Shown here one piece after another: positions 28,760-43,635 of a stretch of 64,000 bases of DNA; within the stretch, counting starts at the first letter, position 1; each line of letters starts with the position of its first letter. A model generated the notes under the pieces. The model was not told the origin of the DNA and searched no databases. It saw only the letters and a program-made list of their open reading frames with translations. Origin of the DNA: Centroberyx gerrardi (Eukaryota > Chordata > Actinopteri > Beryciformes > Berycidae); the NCBI RefSeq assembly GCF_048128805.1, contig NC_136010.1:21789480-21853479 (forward strand), in the 5' to 3' direction. Position numbers and translations under genes: made by a program.

Positions 28760-31700
28760 TGAAGGCAGAGGCCTGACAGCGGTCTGGCCAGCTGAGTGCA
28801 GGCCCATGAGCCTCGGCTGCTCTCTCAGGCCCAGCCAGGCTGAGGCAGGCAGGCGGGAGCAGCAGGGCCACAGCTACTGGATAGAGTTGCTTGCCGGGGG
28901 CCGCCAGGCCGGCTGTAAGGGCCCGAGGCAACCGGGGATAATCCCCTAATGCCTGTCACAATGAGATTTGATTGGAGACTTGAACACCCGGCTTAATGGT
29001 GTCAAGTGAACAGTGTGTAATACCCACCCTCCGCAGAATGCTAACTCGGGGCTCCGACTTTGGTAAAACACTACAGAGGCACATCTAGACTGGTTGAATT
29101 TCATACTTTATTTCAGTACAGAAGACAGATTAAACAATGCTTCCCTTCAGTATAGCTGATTTTGTTCCTTTTTTACACCATTTTGTAACTTTGCTATAAC
29201 AAGAGCTATACTTTTCTTAGAATTTGAAAATTTGTCCAGAGATTGAATTTATTTCAGACAATCAATATATAACTGATGAAGAAGTTGCATTATGTCTGTG
29301 CCCTTAAGCAACCCTGTTAAATACTAAAAACTATCTGATCGCATGATGATGCTTGGACAAACTAGAGGACAGTAGGCTGTAGTCTCACCAGCTGGCTCCA
29401 GGCAGTAAAAGGCACCTTGCCAGTGACACGGCCTACACCATGCTGAAATACAGCAGTATCAGTCTCAAGGTTTACATTTAAGATTGGTTCATCCAGATGA
29501 CAAAAATAAAGACTAAGAAATCTCTCCACTAAAGGGTTTCAATATTGCAAAAATGCAGATTTGGTTTGAATATACCTGCCCACCAAAGATTTGATACCTG
29601 TTTACCATATGTGAGTGCCATATGAAATGTCTATGCGACCAGTGCCAGCCCACTGCTATTGGAAAGTCAAGTAAAACTACGCATAGATATAGCAACATAG
29701 AAATCATGGTGAACTGAAATGCCACCTTATTCTGCATTCCTCTTATTTCTTAACTGAATGACATTTATGGCTATATAAAGAAGCCATAACACCTGAGCCT
29801 GAACTTTTTAGGCATTGTATATGGGTAGTTTTGGCCATCGTAACTATATCCAACACTATCTTTCAATGATACTCTTCTTCCTTAATACTCACTATATTAT
29901 GCACACTGTGTTTTCCCAGTTACCAATTCATAGCCTTGCTGCAAACATTATGTACCATCAGCGCCTCAAAAACCAAGCCACGTGTTGCGGCCCTGAGTCA
30001 AGGAGAGGCTCTGTTTGTGACTCCAGTTACTGTTAACTTTGTCCCTGTCACTCACATGGCCTGTGTTGAGCAGCCAGGCCTCTCAGTGCCCCACTGTCAA
30101 GTCATTCAGCTTCCTAGGCAAACACATACATTCGCTGAGGGGCTGTTCAATGGCTGTTGTCGTGTTTACATTCGCCAACTGATTCTGTGGAACAGCGGAG
30201 CTCAAGCGTTTGCCCAGGTTATGACCGTTGAGCAATTAATCCCATGTGTCTGACATGAAGTTATGTGACTTGTATAGGCAATGGGTTTCCTTGCTGAGAG
30301 GAAAGTTTGTTGTTTTGGTGTCTCAGTAGTTGAGGCTAGAGGAGTAATTAGGGGAAAAAGGCTGCAAATTGTGGCATACTTATGGTGTTCAAGTCAAAGC
30401 TGATTAATTAGAAGTGGGTCCAGATCTTTGACACACTTTTCTCATCTCATCACGTTCAGTTCTTCTAATGATGGATGGCTGTAATTATCTGCTAGTGCTG
30501 TATGTCTACATTATATAGATTGGGCACTCACAGTGCACATAACACAGTAATTTCAGTATTGTTAAACTGGATGCTTTTTGGAAACATTGTGTCAGTACAA
30601 CTCAAAGTAGGAGCAACCTGAGCAGTGATTTGCAGACCTGTTTGTTTGCACAAAGAAACATAGTATAACCCGATCTAGGCCAAAAAGAAGCTTAGAGAAG
30701 GCAGCTGCCAAAGAAATGCATTTGTAATGTAAATGTCCTGGTTTTGGAAGATTTGTCAAGCATATAGAAGCCAAACAAATGTTGCTATTGTACTCGATAA
30801 CCGTGCAACTCAATAATCCAGCTGGAGGTGACACAGTCTTTCTGGATTCATGGATGAATGTCTCTAGTTGGCTAATTAACATAATCGGTGCTTGTGACCA
30901 CGTTGCAGATTGTCATTGGCCTTGAATATCAGAGGGACACGATAACCAAAATGACCAAATACTATACGACTAAATACACAGAATATAGTCAAAATAACAC
31001 AAGCACATCTTCCTTCAGTAGTGGATTCTCTATAATAGTCTGGGGTTCTTCTTGTGGCATGTAGCCTGGAAGGTCAGTGCTAATCATTACAGCCATAATG
31101 ATCAGCTGCGTCACATGATTGTGGGGTTAAACGCTGCCTCAGGTGGCATTTGAGAATCTCCAATAAATATTCATTGGTATTATAACTGGCTAGTGAGAAA
31201 GTCATTTCATATGGCTAGCATTATTGTCAAAATTGATGCTCATGTCTTGTTGATAGAGATATTGCCATCTTTGGGGACACTTCCCATCAGTAAAGGAACC
31301 CATATGATGAAGGTGATCATTCAATATCATTATGTTTACTATTGGTGTAGTTCTTATGAATGATTGGATTGACTCCCTGCAAAGAAAGGGGGACAGGAGG
31401 TGGAGGATAGACCGACATGTAAATGCAAAGTGGAACAGAGAGCTGATGTGAGCCAAGCCATTTGACAGTGGTATTATTAAAAAAATAAAATAAAAAATAA
31501 AAAACTGTTGAAAGGCATGGTAGGACGGGGTCCACTGCTCTAGGATGCTTCAAAACTTCCTTGCATGGTCCCAAAGGGTAATATAGATAGAATAGCATCG
31601 CCTGTTGAGGGACACGGAAACTGTTTAGCCACATTGTGCCTTTTTTAAATTCATTTTTCTCATTTGACTCAGTTGACTTTTCAAAGCTCATTTCAAGAGC

Positions 31701-34690
31701 TTTGTAAAAACTGATTTGCATCTCCACATCCCAGTGTGACATGCAAATCACTCAATGAATGATCACTGGCATAAAAACAAAACCCACACCAACCTACTGC
31801 ATGTGCACCTGCAGCACAGTATGCTTAGTCTATTAGGCAGCTCAATGAGGCCAGTTCCTCCATGGGGATTGTTCAGAAGAATCAAAACACACGCAGGAAG
31901 CGTTTGCAACCTGTACAGGGGTGTGAAGTGTGTGTCGATGTGAAGAATGGGAATATGTCTATAATCTTAAAGAGTTCACACTCCCCACTGCATCATATAG
32001 CCATAACTAAACACAAAGCCCAGGTTAATAACAAACCACTTTCTGTTTGGCAAAGTTTCATCACAGATTTCATATTTCTGTATTTTCTTAGTCACTTTTA
32101 CTCCCCAGCAAGACATTATTCAGCGTCCAGACATTTTGCAGCATGCCCAGAATGATAACAGCTACAAGACATTATCCATTACTACGGTGTCTCAAAAGAC
32201 TTATTCGTAACCATTATGGTGACAACACCGAGCTTAAAATGTTCAAATCATCCTCTGAGTCCCTTCGATCTCAATGTTCTCCAACTACTCTGACATGTCA
32301 GACCCAGTGTATCATCACCGTCGGGCGCAGCTTTCAGGGCCTTTTTAACAGCCTCCATATCTCTGACACACCTCCTAGATTGCAGCCGTGTGAAAAACCC
32401 AGACACAAATGGCGGTGATATTGCCTAGCAGGAGTCAGTTGTGATCCAGCGGCGCTGTGAAGCCAGTGGCCATGCAAACCAGCGACACAGAGAGCAAGCA
32501 GCTGCCACGCTCGATCTTTTTCACTGAAACCGCCGAGTCAAAGTGATAAAAATAAAGGCGTGTACTCACCAAATGGAAGTTCCATACTTGAACTGACTTG
32601 TGTATTTACATTGACCATGTCTTCCTCCTTTTCTCCCTTTCAAAGCATCTGTTTTAAATCCACTCCTCTTCTCCCCAGGATTCTCAAACCATAAGGTGTA
32701 AAATATGGAAGTTTGGCACAGGGAGCTTTAGTGTGAGAAGGGTGTTGTTGGTGCAAGGTAAGGCCGGTGTTGCTGCTGTTATCTTATTGATTTTCCTAAT
32801 CTGGGCAAATGTGGGTGGAGAGGTTAAACAGTAACCAGGCTCGTATGGACACCAATCTATATAGCAGCTGTAGCTATAGCAACAAGATGATAGAAACTCA
32901 AATAGACATAAAGTTATTACGTGTTTTCCCCTTCTTTCCCATCGCCAAAGAAACATTTTTCAGAATATGGATTAAGAGTGAATGAGAGAGTTGAATAAAA
33001 ACACTGAGTTTATACAAAGGGAGAGAGAGAGCCAGAAGGTAGGGAGTGACATAAAAGAGAAAGAGGAGTGGAGAATGTACTGAGGGTGGCAGCTAAGAGA
33101 CTGTGTATGTGAGTGACGTAATCAGTTTTGTTTTGGTGGAGAAAATAAGTAATTTCCTGCTTAGCTGTCTAATACAACAGACTAAATTAGCCAGAGACAC
33201 CTGTGGAGGAAGGACACCCACTGAAGTTTGATTCAAAAGAAGGAGATGTTATTTCCATAGTCTAACTGGCTGGAAATCCCACTGTTTCCATTAGCCCACA
33301 GGCAATTTTGTACCAAAATTTTAACCACAGAACAACAAACAGACATGGAAACTATATATCCCTGTATTCTGCACAGCCACATTTTTCATTATTTCTATTA
33401 GTTCATGTCCAAAAAATAATCATCTGGGTGATTTATTAGGGCTAACTACTTAATATAGGAGGCATGTATTTGATTCATATTCTGATTTATCCCATTCTGC
33501 ACTGAGTGTGAACATCATTTTACTGATTTAGTTTCTATTAGGCATCTGTTGAGCCATAAAGTGGTGATCACAGAATGAGTAACTGCCTGTAATTATAAAT
33601 ATGTATAAATTGGCAAAAAACAATAGGTGCAATAACTTACAATATGCAGAGCTGTACAAAACGATAGTGTAAGCAAGTTTCTCTTACAGAAAGTGCTGAT
33701 CGCAGGTTGTTTGTGGGAAACATTCGCTTTTTGTTTGCTAGGGAAAATGTTTTCAAAATCATTTGTTCTACATGCTTTGTGGTAGTGACAGTGGTGGCTG
33801 ATGTGTGTGTGTCTTGTGTCTGTCCCTGAATCGGTTGAGAGGCACAGCTCATATTTATGACCATAAAAGCTGCATTAGACTCCTGTTTTATGGCAGAGAA
33901 AGCCTCTGAGGGTAAATGGAGAGATGTAATGAGGTGAAATGCAAGGCAAAATATTTCCTGCAGCAGTTGGTGAATAAACACAAGTAGTGCACAGCAGGCT
34001 ATTTATGGGGAGATACAGAATCATTGGTTATTTATAACTTAATAAATGTTCAATCAGGCGCCCAGATATCCGTGAATGAAACACATTTCTGTTTTATTCA
34101 AGGAGTGACTTGGCAGTTTTTCCAGCCAAAAATATTCAACAAAGAAAAAAACGTACGAAACAGGACACCGCAAGAGAATCAATAGCACATCCATAGCTAC
34201 AGTAATATCATCTGTACAATAAAAAAAGAACATCAAAAGTGCTTCATTTTTGACAATGCCTCACAAAAGTCATTTAAACCAACAAATCCATCAATAACAG
34301 TGCAAACAATCTCTGTGGCTGTGTTATAAAGTATAAAAATAGGCATCTTCTTTCACCAGACGACAATCTGATGACGAGAGAAATGATTCAAATAGATTTT
34401 CCTTTGGGTTTTCAATATTATTTTCTCAGTAAAGTGGGGATGATCAGAACTGACAACAGCAAACAGAGTAAGGAAAGATCAACTTGATTGTGTGTTAAAC
34501 ATTCACTATTAAAAACTTGCTATAAACATGGAAATAGTGGTAACTGAACAGCTAAATCATTTTGTATTTGTCGAAATTGTCCTGCAGCCATTGCTTTAAT
34601 GAGACAAAACTGGGCTTCACATGGACTGTGAATATGTATCTGTTGTTGTTTTCCCATTAAATCAGGAAACAATGTAATTAGAAATGTTGT
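28760..34690. other. Intergenic stretch between the candidate hnf4a exon and r3hdml
   Basis: The first 200 bp are GC-rich and may be promoter to the candidate exon. Beyond that the sequence is AT-rich and non-coding as far as I can read. A minus-strand AATAAA at 34093-34098 could end r3hdml transcripts. Confidence 0.55.
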
Positions 34691-34697
34691 GTTGTTT

Positions 34698-36879
34698 CTA
34701 ATATCTTTGCCATCTGTTGGTTTTTGAATCCCCTGAACACTGGTTTCTCCAGCAGGTGCCACCATAGCTTGATGGACAGGCGGAGCAAGGCTTCCCGGTT
34801 TTATAGGGAGCCTCTCCCACCCAGTTCCCTCTGGAAAACAAATAAAGAACATGCTGTCACCTATAAGGTCTTGTTACGCATTTGTTTTGTATGGGTTTGC
34901 TTCGATGTTTGGGTCCAATATCTATTGCAATGTCTTTTTGTGGGATTGCTGTTACTTAACATGATTCATCTTTGTAACCCCTTTCTAGACCAAACTCAAC
35001 CACAATTTGACAACACACACATATATTCAGGGAATGTGTTTTCAATTGCTTTCTCTGCTTAAATGTTAAATGTTCAATAAACATGAAAAAAAATGACCAT
35101 AAGTAATTGTGTCTTTTTTGTGCTCATCTTATTTGTGCATTATCAGGGTAACAAATACCATTACCAATATATTGGTGAAAGGCCAATATCATCACACGCT
35201 ATCCCAGTTGTTCGGTCCTAATATAGATAAAATATAAATGTGTGTGTATGTGTGCATGTGTGTGTGTGTCATTGTATAAATTGGGAATATGTAAGCACTG
35301 ACTACATGTGTGTCCTCTTATGAGTAAAGACAACATCATACATCTGTTATACTTACTTTATAGAGTAGTTGCAGACTAGAAGTGTGGCCTCCCTCCAGGT
35401 GCTCCCAAACACATACATGTTTGAACACTTCTTGATCGCACATCCCACTCTGTTGGTGCTCGCCCACACCATCTGAAACACACCACAAAACACAGAGATG
35501 CTGACATTTTCACATGTATATCCTGTATAATGTCATAATGTCATCAAACACAGCACAAATCAACATAGAACTTTATGCCAACAGTTTGTCATCATGTTTG
35601 GTCAGTGTTAACAGTGTTAACAGTGGTAACTCTTCATCATTTGGGAAAGCTATATACTCTAAAGTAAGGCTGACCCAGCATCCTAGCAAACCAAGACCAA
35701 GAGTCCAAAACTACTTTATCCAGAAAAGACAGTTTCTCTTAGGTCTCTTGGGTTATTTGGGGAGAATGAATGCACTAAATGAGCAAATCCCTCCAGATCC
35801 ATTCCTCAATCATAATTAGGAAAGCTACGTACCTGTGTGTAGTGAGAGCACACAGGTCCACTGCATCTGTTCGGGTAGGAGAACTGGTGTCTCTCATCAT
35901 GCCAAGACCTTACCATATCAGTGATAGACCGGTACCTGTCATATCAAACACACATCATTCATTCATTCATGATACATTTCTCACTATACAACTCCAACAT
36001 TCAAATTTTTATTGTACAACATCTCATTTCTCATTTCATATTTCAATCTATCCATTGCACAGCTGATAGTATGTTGCACAACCAACAGCTGACTCTGCAC
36101 TACCTTCCAGAATTGACTGACAGGTTTTGGCCCAAATATCTCATGGCTTGTGTTGGCCCATGATCCCATATGCAACGTGAAGCCCAGGAGTCAGCTGACT
36201 TGGCCAGTCCCTCATCCCAGACCTGTAGTGGTGAGGAAGAGAGTGAGAGAGGGAAGCTGTTCAACAATTCAGAGAGACCAGTGAGAAGAAAACACTTCAG
36301 ACCACTCCGCTTTTTTCCTATAAAGAAGACTATGGGAAACCAGACACACTTTCATATATTGGCTCCCTGCTTTTCAGGTTTTCTGTATCCGTAAATAAGA
36401 AAGTAAGCACATCATTTTGTGTGAGGATCATCTTAAAATGCTATTCAGAAAGGTATCAAAGGAAAGTAAGTTCTGTTCCCTATCAGTTTGGTTGTGCTGC
36501 ATTCACTGTAAGCATTTATAAGATCAGGGATAGGAGCAGTGCCTTGTCTCCCTGGTCTGATCCAATGCACAGTGTTACCAGTTTACAGTGGGGATCTCAC
36601 CATGTACTCCATGTTGGCAGCTGGGGGGAAGACCTGAGAGCGGACTCGGTTGTGGTAATCCAGCAAGGCGTTCACGTCCCTGGAGGAAATGGCTCGCTTA
36701 CGTCTGCTGCGAGGCTCACCGACACTGCCGGTGAGGTTCTTAAAGTCTGACTCTGCCTCAGATCCAGCTCTGCTCGTGTTGAGCAGCTCTGTGGGGCTCG
36801 ACAGCACGGCGGCAGCTCCCATGTGAGGCATCGTCCACAAGATGGCAGCCAACAGGAGCTGAAGGCAGGCAGCACCCAT
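34698..36879 (-). CDS. r3hdml: R3H domain-containing-like secreted CAP protein
   Basis: Five coding exons on the minus strand: 36879-36601, 36222-36104, 35935-35833, 35472-35357 and 34830-34698; phases agree, 750 nt, 249 aa (human R3HDML 253). An N-terminal signal peptide (about residues 1-24, [20 protein letters not shown]) is followed by a propeptide-like stretch with a basic cleavage site RSRRKR at 57-62, as in the human protein. The CAP (SCP/PR-1) domain starts near residue 68 ([20 protein letters not shown]). It carries the CAP1 signature [15 protein letters not shown] and the CAP2 signature [12 protein letters not shown]. The tail is Cys-rich ([20 protein letters not shown]). Family members are secreted; a protease-inhibitor-like role has been suggested but the molecular function is poorly known. 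A 5' untranslated exon near 37.62-37.70 kb is possible. Confidence 0.95.
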
Positions 36880-37704
36880 CTCTACCCTCTGGACGAGGTT
36901 GGAGCAGCAGCAGGTCCTTGCAAGCCTCTGATGAGGAATGAGAAGGTTTTCAGATTTCAGATTTGTAATGTATTCACTAATTATATCTGGACAATGTCAA
37001 ATCAAGGATAACAAGCTGAGTGGTTCATTAAGTTGATACGATTCATTAGGAAAGAATGGAAACAAATCTTGTGTGAGCGCTCAGGCTGAGATCATTACAT
37101 TTGACATGCTGACTTATAACAAACCAGTCAATTGACACTGTAATGGTAACGTGATTAGATGAAAATTGCTTGGATTCAGTTTTATTATCAGAACCATTTC
37201 ATTTCCAAATTTGTTCTGTTAACTGGCTTGAGACAATTATGAGAGAAATTGAATGGGAGCTTGCACTAAAGTGTTTATATTACAGTGCGCTTGACCACAA
37301 CTATATTCAAACATCACAGTCATTAAAAAGAAACAAAATATCCAAAGCAATATTGGCTAAAATAGTGCTGCTAAGCTCTCTGAAATGTTGTGAAGGAAAG
37401 TACATGATGAACAGAACTTAATCTATTAAGTCACATTCTACCTTTCTTTACAAAAACATCATTACGCACATGCAATTTGTAATATAATCTGTTTACTTAC
37501 TACTTAAACAATAAAACTGCAATATAATCTGCATTGTCTTCAATATAGAAGTTTGTTATGCAAAAGGAGGAAAAGCACAGGCAGTGTAAAAGCTGAGCCT
37601 CATACCTTCATCAGTGGATCCTTTCAGACCGACAGTGTGAGCAGTGAGCAGCTGAGGAGATCTTCACTTAAGCACCAGCCTTTGCAAACAAGCCCGCTTG
37701 ACAT

Positions 37705-40700
37705 GTGTGGCAGGGAGATTTAACTGGGCCAAGTCTCTCGGAGGGTATCTGACGCACAGACCCTCCTGCATACTTCTTCCTCCCATCGTTTGATAGGTGA
37801 TTTAGCTTTCTCAACACAAGCATTATGTAAACTTACAGTTTCTCTCTTTCTCTTTCTCTCTCTTTGTCTCTCTACTGCTGTGAAAATCACAAACACAGGA
37901 AATTGCTTTCCAGGATAAAAATCACACTGATCAAATGTTTTACTGGCCACCCTTGTGTTAATAAGTTGAAAATCACCTCTGATTTGTTTTATGAAATAAA
38001 TGCTCTTTATCTCTTATTATGATGAGCAGCAAAATATCTCATTCAAAGAGCTGTTATTTGAACACATAACAATCTTTCCATTTTAAATGAGATTTAGGAC
38101 AGCAGTATTAGTATTAAGAGCTTGAGGCTGTCTTGTAAGAGGCTGTTAGTAATAGCACACATGTTTTGGCTGCCCCCTGACCTCCCTGAGTTGTTTCAAT
38201 AAAACGCAATAAAATGTTTAAATAAGCATGCCTTGGGGAAGGACTGAGCAGCGTGGTAAAGAATGCGTATTAAACAAAAGGGGGGGAAAGGTCCAGTTTT
38301 TGAAGTGGCTGCAGAGTCAGCGTTCATCTCCAGCTGCTGTTGGTTCCAGGAAGGGCCCCAGATCCTCTGCCATGTGTAATATACTATATCAAGAGACTCA
38401 GGGCGCTGCCAAGGTACACTGCACCAACTGGCTCAACAGCCACTGGGGTCACAGAGATCACTGAGAGCACGAGTCCACAGAGGAGCAACCGTATAATGAG
38501 AGCAAAGCTGCAAGACCAGCTGAAAAACTGGCTGTTCAGATGCATGTACTGAATATATTCATAGGCCCAATGTGTGTAGCTGCTGATTATTTCCAGTCTC
38601 TCCTGAAGCAGCTGAGGTATGGTAATGCGATGCCATTGAGAAATAATTTTTCATGTTTGAGTTTCCATATCGTGACTCGCACCATTCGGAAACCATTTGT
38701 AATCCCTTGCTCATGCCACTGCCCCTAAATTATGGGTTTGCAACCAACCAGCGGCCACCCAACGTTCTGCAATATGTCTGAGAGAATGGGAAATGTCACG
38801 GACCGGCAGCGTAGCACAATCCTATGTGAGGAATCTTAACGTTGTGAAGGGTCCGTCCAGCCTGAGCCTCTCAAAAAGGATTGTCTGTGTAAAGAATGAC
38901 ATGTAGTCTTTCTCTGGGGCGTTCCAGTGAGTCCCCCGCTCACATTTTATGCACGAGGAAAGGGAACTTGGTCCATATTGTTTTAACCTAGTTACAGAGC
39001 AGACTTTGATAGATTTCAGATGAATTGACCCAATCATTCTTTCAATCTCTTTTCTCAGCCTATTATTATTGCGGTTTTGCTTAAATGTGTAGAACAGTAT
39101 TCTTGGCTGTCTTTTACTGTTTCTGACGTCCATTAACAAATGATGCTTGAAAATGATTGATTGGACTTGAATTGAAAGCCAAAGCTACACTATATTCAGT
39201 CTTTTTGAACTGTAGATGACATACCATATTTCCTAAGATGATGTTTATGGACCTCGGTCTATAGACCAAGAATAATTATCACTAGAATACAATAAGAGCA
39301 CTGATTCAGACTCAGACATGAACATGAACGTATCAAGAGCCAGGCCAAATGCCAATTAACTGTTTACTTACATTCTCCACAGTCATTTTGGCACGTTGCT
39401 GTTATGGGAAGAATTTCACAGATTCATAGCAGAGTTTCCATCCCAGACCATAAAGCTGTTTCAATATAGAATAAACTCCTTATGATTTATGTATAGGGAA
39501 TTCCTGTTGGTGGAAGTAATAGTAGAAATAGAAGCAATTGTGAGCAAAATACCATGGTCATCAAAATACATATTTAAGAATCAGATGCAAAAATGAACAG
39601 CCTGAGTAGCTTGCACTGTGGTTCTTAGTATCATAAAAACTGTAGGTGTTAAGTCTGCTCTGCAAAGCTTGCATCCTTTAGCCTACAGACCTCAGATGTG
39701 CACATGAGGTTTGGTCCATAAGCTAGATCAAGGTGAAGTTTGAGATACTTGAGGTTACTGTCTAAAGGCTCAGCAAAATCCAACTGTCTTCAGGTGGTCT
39801 ACTGGGGGGTTGGGCTCTCACATGTAGAACTATTGCTTATAAGTGGTATAGTATGGTAACATATTGCAATTATGATTGCCTTGGATGAAAGATATACTAG
39901 GATTTATTGTCGAGAGGGAATGCAATTTTCAAGGCCAGTACAGGAAAGAGTGCACATCATACACAACAGCAGACAACATACAATATAACACAGATACACT
40001 AGTCAACACCATTCACACTCACAAACTGCTTCATATTTCAAGGTGTCTGCACCAAAGCAGCGTGCAGCTAGTGCTTCCCTGGTTTCTCCTGTATCAGAAA
40101 AAAGCTCAAATATACCAGAATGCACACAACATCCCACCATGGCCAGTTACGTATGTCACCTTGTTGCTCAGGTAAGCTTTCTGAAGTCGACCCTTCAAAG
40201 ACCTGCAGCATACTTCGACACAGGCTTGGTTGAGTTTTTGTCAGACTTTGTGACTGGGTGTGTAAAATGCACGGAGCGCTCCATCAAAGAGGCTGTGTGG
40301 GCCTTTGGCCACACAGGGTCAACAGCAAGGTTCACTTAAAACCCCGGGTCACATCTTGTTGTTGGTCTTTGAGCTTGACTGGTTTGCTTTTCCACTAGTC
40401 TGTAGTAGTATCTCAATGTCCACAACAAACCACCAACATAAACCGCCTCTTGATTTCTTTTTTGTTTATTTCTGTACCCTTTTTTTATTATAAAAGACCC
40501 CGTGTATTATTTTACTCTACTGAGAGGCAGGGAAAACTTGGTTGGATGGCTGGTTATGAAGTGAAAAGCAAAAACTTAATTTGCATACACATTTGAATAT
40601 ATATCAGCAGCCAGAACATTTGGTTTATTCTGCTGTGGTACCATTCAGATAAAACTGCTCAGAAAATCCACATCATGGATTTTTACCAGGTTACACCAGC

Positions 40701-43571
40701 CTGATATAATCAAACTGTTATCTTTAGGATTACATCAATGGAATTCTTTAGTGCAGGTTTGATGGATGAGCATGAGCGAAGCCGACCCTGCTGACAACGA
40801 AGCCTTGTAAGACCCAGCATTTAAATTTAGCAATGAGCACATCCATGTCAGTTCTGTCACATAGTTAATAATTCCATCATCGCACATCAAAGAGGGGAGA
40901 AATGTTGAGCAGCAATATAAAATAGATCCATCAAACCTGAAGGTGTGTAGACAGACTGACAGACAGTGGAACAAGGACAAGATGTTTGAATGAGGACTAC
41001 TGTTGAGTGTCACGGATGAAACATAGACTGTATTATAAATTAACGATGTGTACCCACTTACATAGTCTCTAAAAACTGACCATTCTGGCAAACTGCTGCT
41101 GATGTTATTAAAATCTGAAGGAAAGGAAAAGGTCAAGAGGTGCACAGCTGTGCGGTCGTCCCTCTCAGTCAGAAATAAAAACAGGGGTGTAACACCTTTT
41201 TTTCAGTAAATCCAAGAGTCTCCCCTCTGCCGCTGTCACGTATGGAGCCGCTCCATGTCAGCATGGTCCAACCTTTGTTTTGGCAGCGAGAAAACAAATT
41301 TGCTCAGTGATGTAGTCCAGCAACACAGAGAGGGAGTGGCAGTGGGGCCTTTCCATACAGAATTTACTGGACTCAGAGGAATGAAAAATGCTCTCTGGCA
41401 TAAACTTTCAACCAAGCGTTCATCCACTTAGAAGAGTACAGTATGTCTGCCTTAGCTAGACACTTAGACACTCTGGTTTTGAGTAAAGTCATCACAACAT
41501 GCATATGTCATATGATCAAGTTCTGAGACAAATATATACGATAATGAAATTGTGAAAGGGCTGATGATTTATCTTATGGTTTATATTTCACAATTTTAGT
41601 TTCTTTCCCCCAAATACACACAATCAGAACAGGTGCCATTATTTAAATTCCCATTCTATGTAGTTATTGGAAACACTATAAGCAATAGGATAGGATAGCA
41701 GATTATTTTTCTTTGGTTAGTCTGAATCACTGAATCACACAGTAACTCCAGGCAGTAACAGTGGTGATTTATGTTGGATCTCTGCAGTGAACGGCTGAAC
41801 GATCCAGTAAATCTGATCAGGAAAACTGTCTTCAGGAAAGTCTGAAATGGGTCAAACCTGGGAGAAGACGGACCTCAGACCGGACCAGACTAGAGGATTT
41901 TCCCAGAGACCATCCCACACCCCCCGCAGCATGACATCATCTGTCTGGACCGAGACGCTGGGCTGCCGGGCCCCTGCATACAAAAGCACACTGTGACCTT
42001 GTCGTGTCTGAAAGGTGCAGAGGAGAGCCGAACACACAGAAACCTCCTCACGCTCGCCGGCCTCCCTTATTTACTCGAGAGGGAACAGAAAATAAACCAT
42101 GGACCAACTGTATTTGAGGTCCCCAAGACACAGCTTTTCAATTGTCAGCCAGGCCTTTCAGCTCTGTCTGAGTAACGGCACAGCAGCTGGTGCCTTTCAC
42201 AGGGAAAGACTTTGGCCCGTTCTAATATAATCTAGTGCAAAACTGCACTCCTTTCACACCGGCACTCAACTGAATTACAGCCCCTTGAATCAAACGCCAA
42301 TGACTTTGCAAAGGCTTAGTGTTAAACAATCTGAGTCATCTGATGTGGCTAAAACAAATTTTCTCAAGAATCAGAGGGAGATTTATCCACATCTAATGAG
42401 GGAGTTGGGTGCAGGTAAATTGTAGTTTTCACTCATGTTTTCCCATAAAATCTACTGTTAACAAGGTGAATTCATTCAGTAATGTGTGCTCCCTCAAATC
42501 ATTGCCTGGAATAACTTTTGTAATAGGATTATGTAATCCATGTAAGTATCAGACTTCATGTGAATCAAATGTTCTGCCCAGTTAATCATTGAAGGAAAAA
42601 ATAATACAACAGGCATTTTTCTTTTGCAGTTTCACATTAGTATGCAGGTGGACAGTAAAACAGCATGGCCAAGAAGAAGTATCTCCCCGGAGTTGGAATT
42701 GTTCCAGCGCCAAGTCAGAAGAGTTTGTTTTAATAATTCACGTCTACATTTTCCACTCCGGGAAAGCCTGGGCCTCTTGATCAAGCAGCCAAGTTGTCTG
42801 CAGGAAAGCTTCTAATGTTTCATCCCCTCTCTCATATTTGCTTGAGATTTTTATACTGCAGAAACCAGAAGACGGTCGCTCCAATAGATTTGTTTGCATT
42901 TAGCATGTTCACAATACTTTGAGCATTCATTCTGGATGTCTCTGTAATGTATTTTCTGCAGCCTTGCAGCAACAGACGCTATATTAACCAATTCCTTTGG
43001 TGTGATGTGTAAACTGTAATCTGAAACCATTTAATTTAAACACATTTTGCCTCCTGCAGGAGTGTGTAGTCTGGCATCGGTGCTTGAGATGGTGATTTCA
43101 GGAACAATCAACAGGCGTGTCTGGAAAATTGGATTTCTAGGAGAGGCTTGCTTGCCAAGTGCATCAAGGACAAACCTTCAGGCTGCATGAGAGAAGTTAA
43201 ATTCAGATGCAAAGGGGAGATTTATCCGTCATACACTTTTCCCCCAGTGTTGTAAAGAAGTATAAACAATCATAATAACTCAGCAACAGCCAGACTCAAC
43301 TCTGTCATCATCATTACTCTCATCACCACCAACTTTGTCATCATCACCATTATATATTAACTTCAGTGTTAGTGGCATAGCCAGTGGGCTGATACTGTAT
43401 GAATGTTTGTCTGCGTTTTGTTTCTGATAGTTGGCCTGCATGAAACCCGACACCTCGACCCCCTGACTTACATCCGAATACCACACTACAAGGCTCCGTC
43501 TGAGCAAACATGACCCAGAGCAAGAAAGGAATGGACGCATCTCAGGTCACAAAAGAGGAAGGCAAACCCAG

Positions 43572-43635
<64 letters not shown>

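Noticed and set aside
28728-28949. Plus-strand 73-codon open frame over the GC-rich island at 28.7-28.9 kb
   Set aside because: No family resemblance; composition effect. The minus strand has the start codon and a phase-matching donor.
31317-31751. A 144-codon minus-strand open frame
   Set aside because: Low-complexity and compositionally random, no splice-compatible neighbours, no recognised motif.
35163-35176. 14-bp palindrome ACCAATATATTGGT
   Set aside because: AT-rich and short; expected by chance in a window this size and seen in common fish repeats.
40735-41145. A 136-codon minus-strand open frame
   Set aside because: Ser/Leu/Cys-rich, no conserved motif or neighbouring exon; taken as chance in AT-rich DNA.
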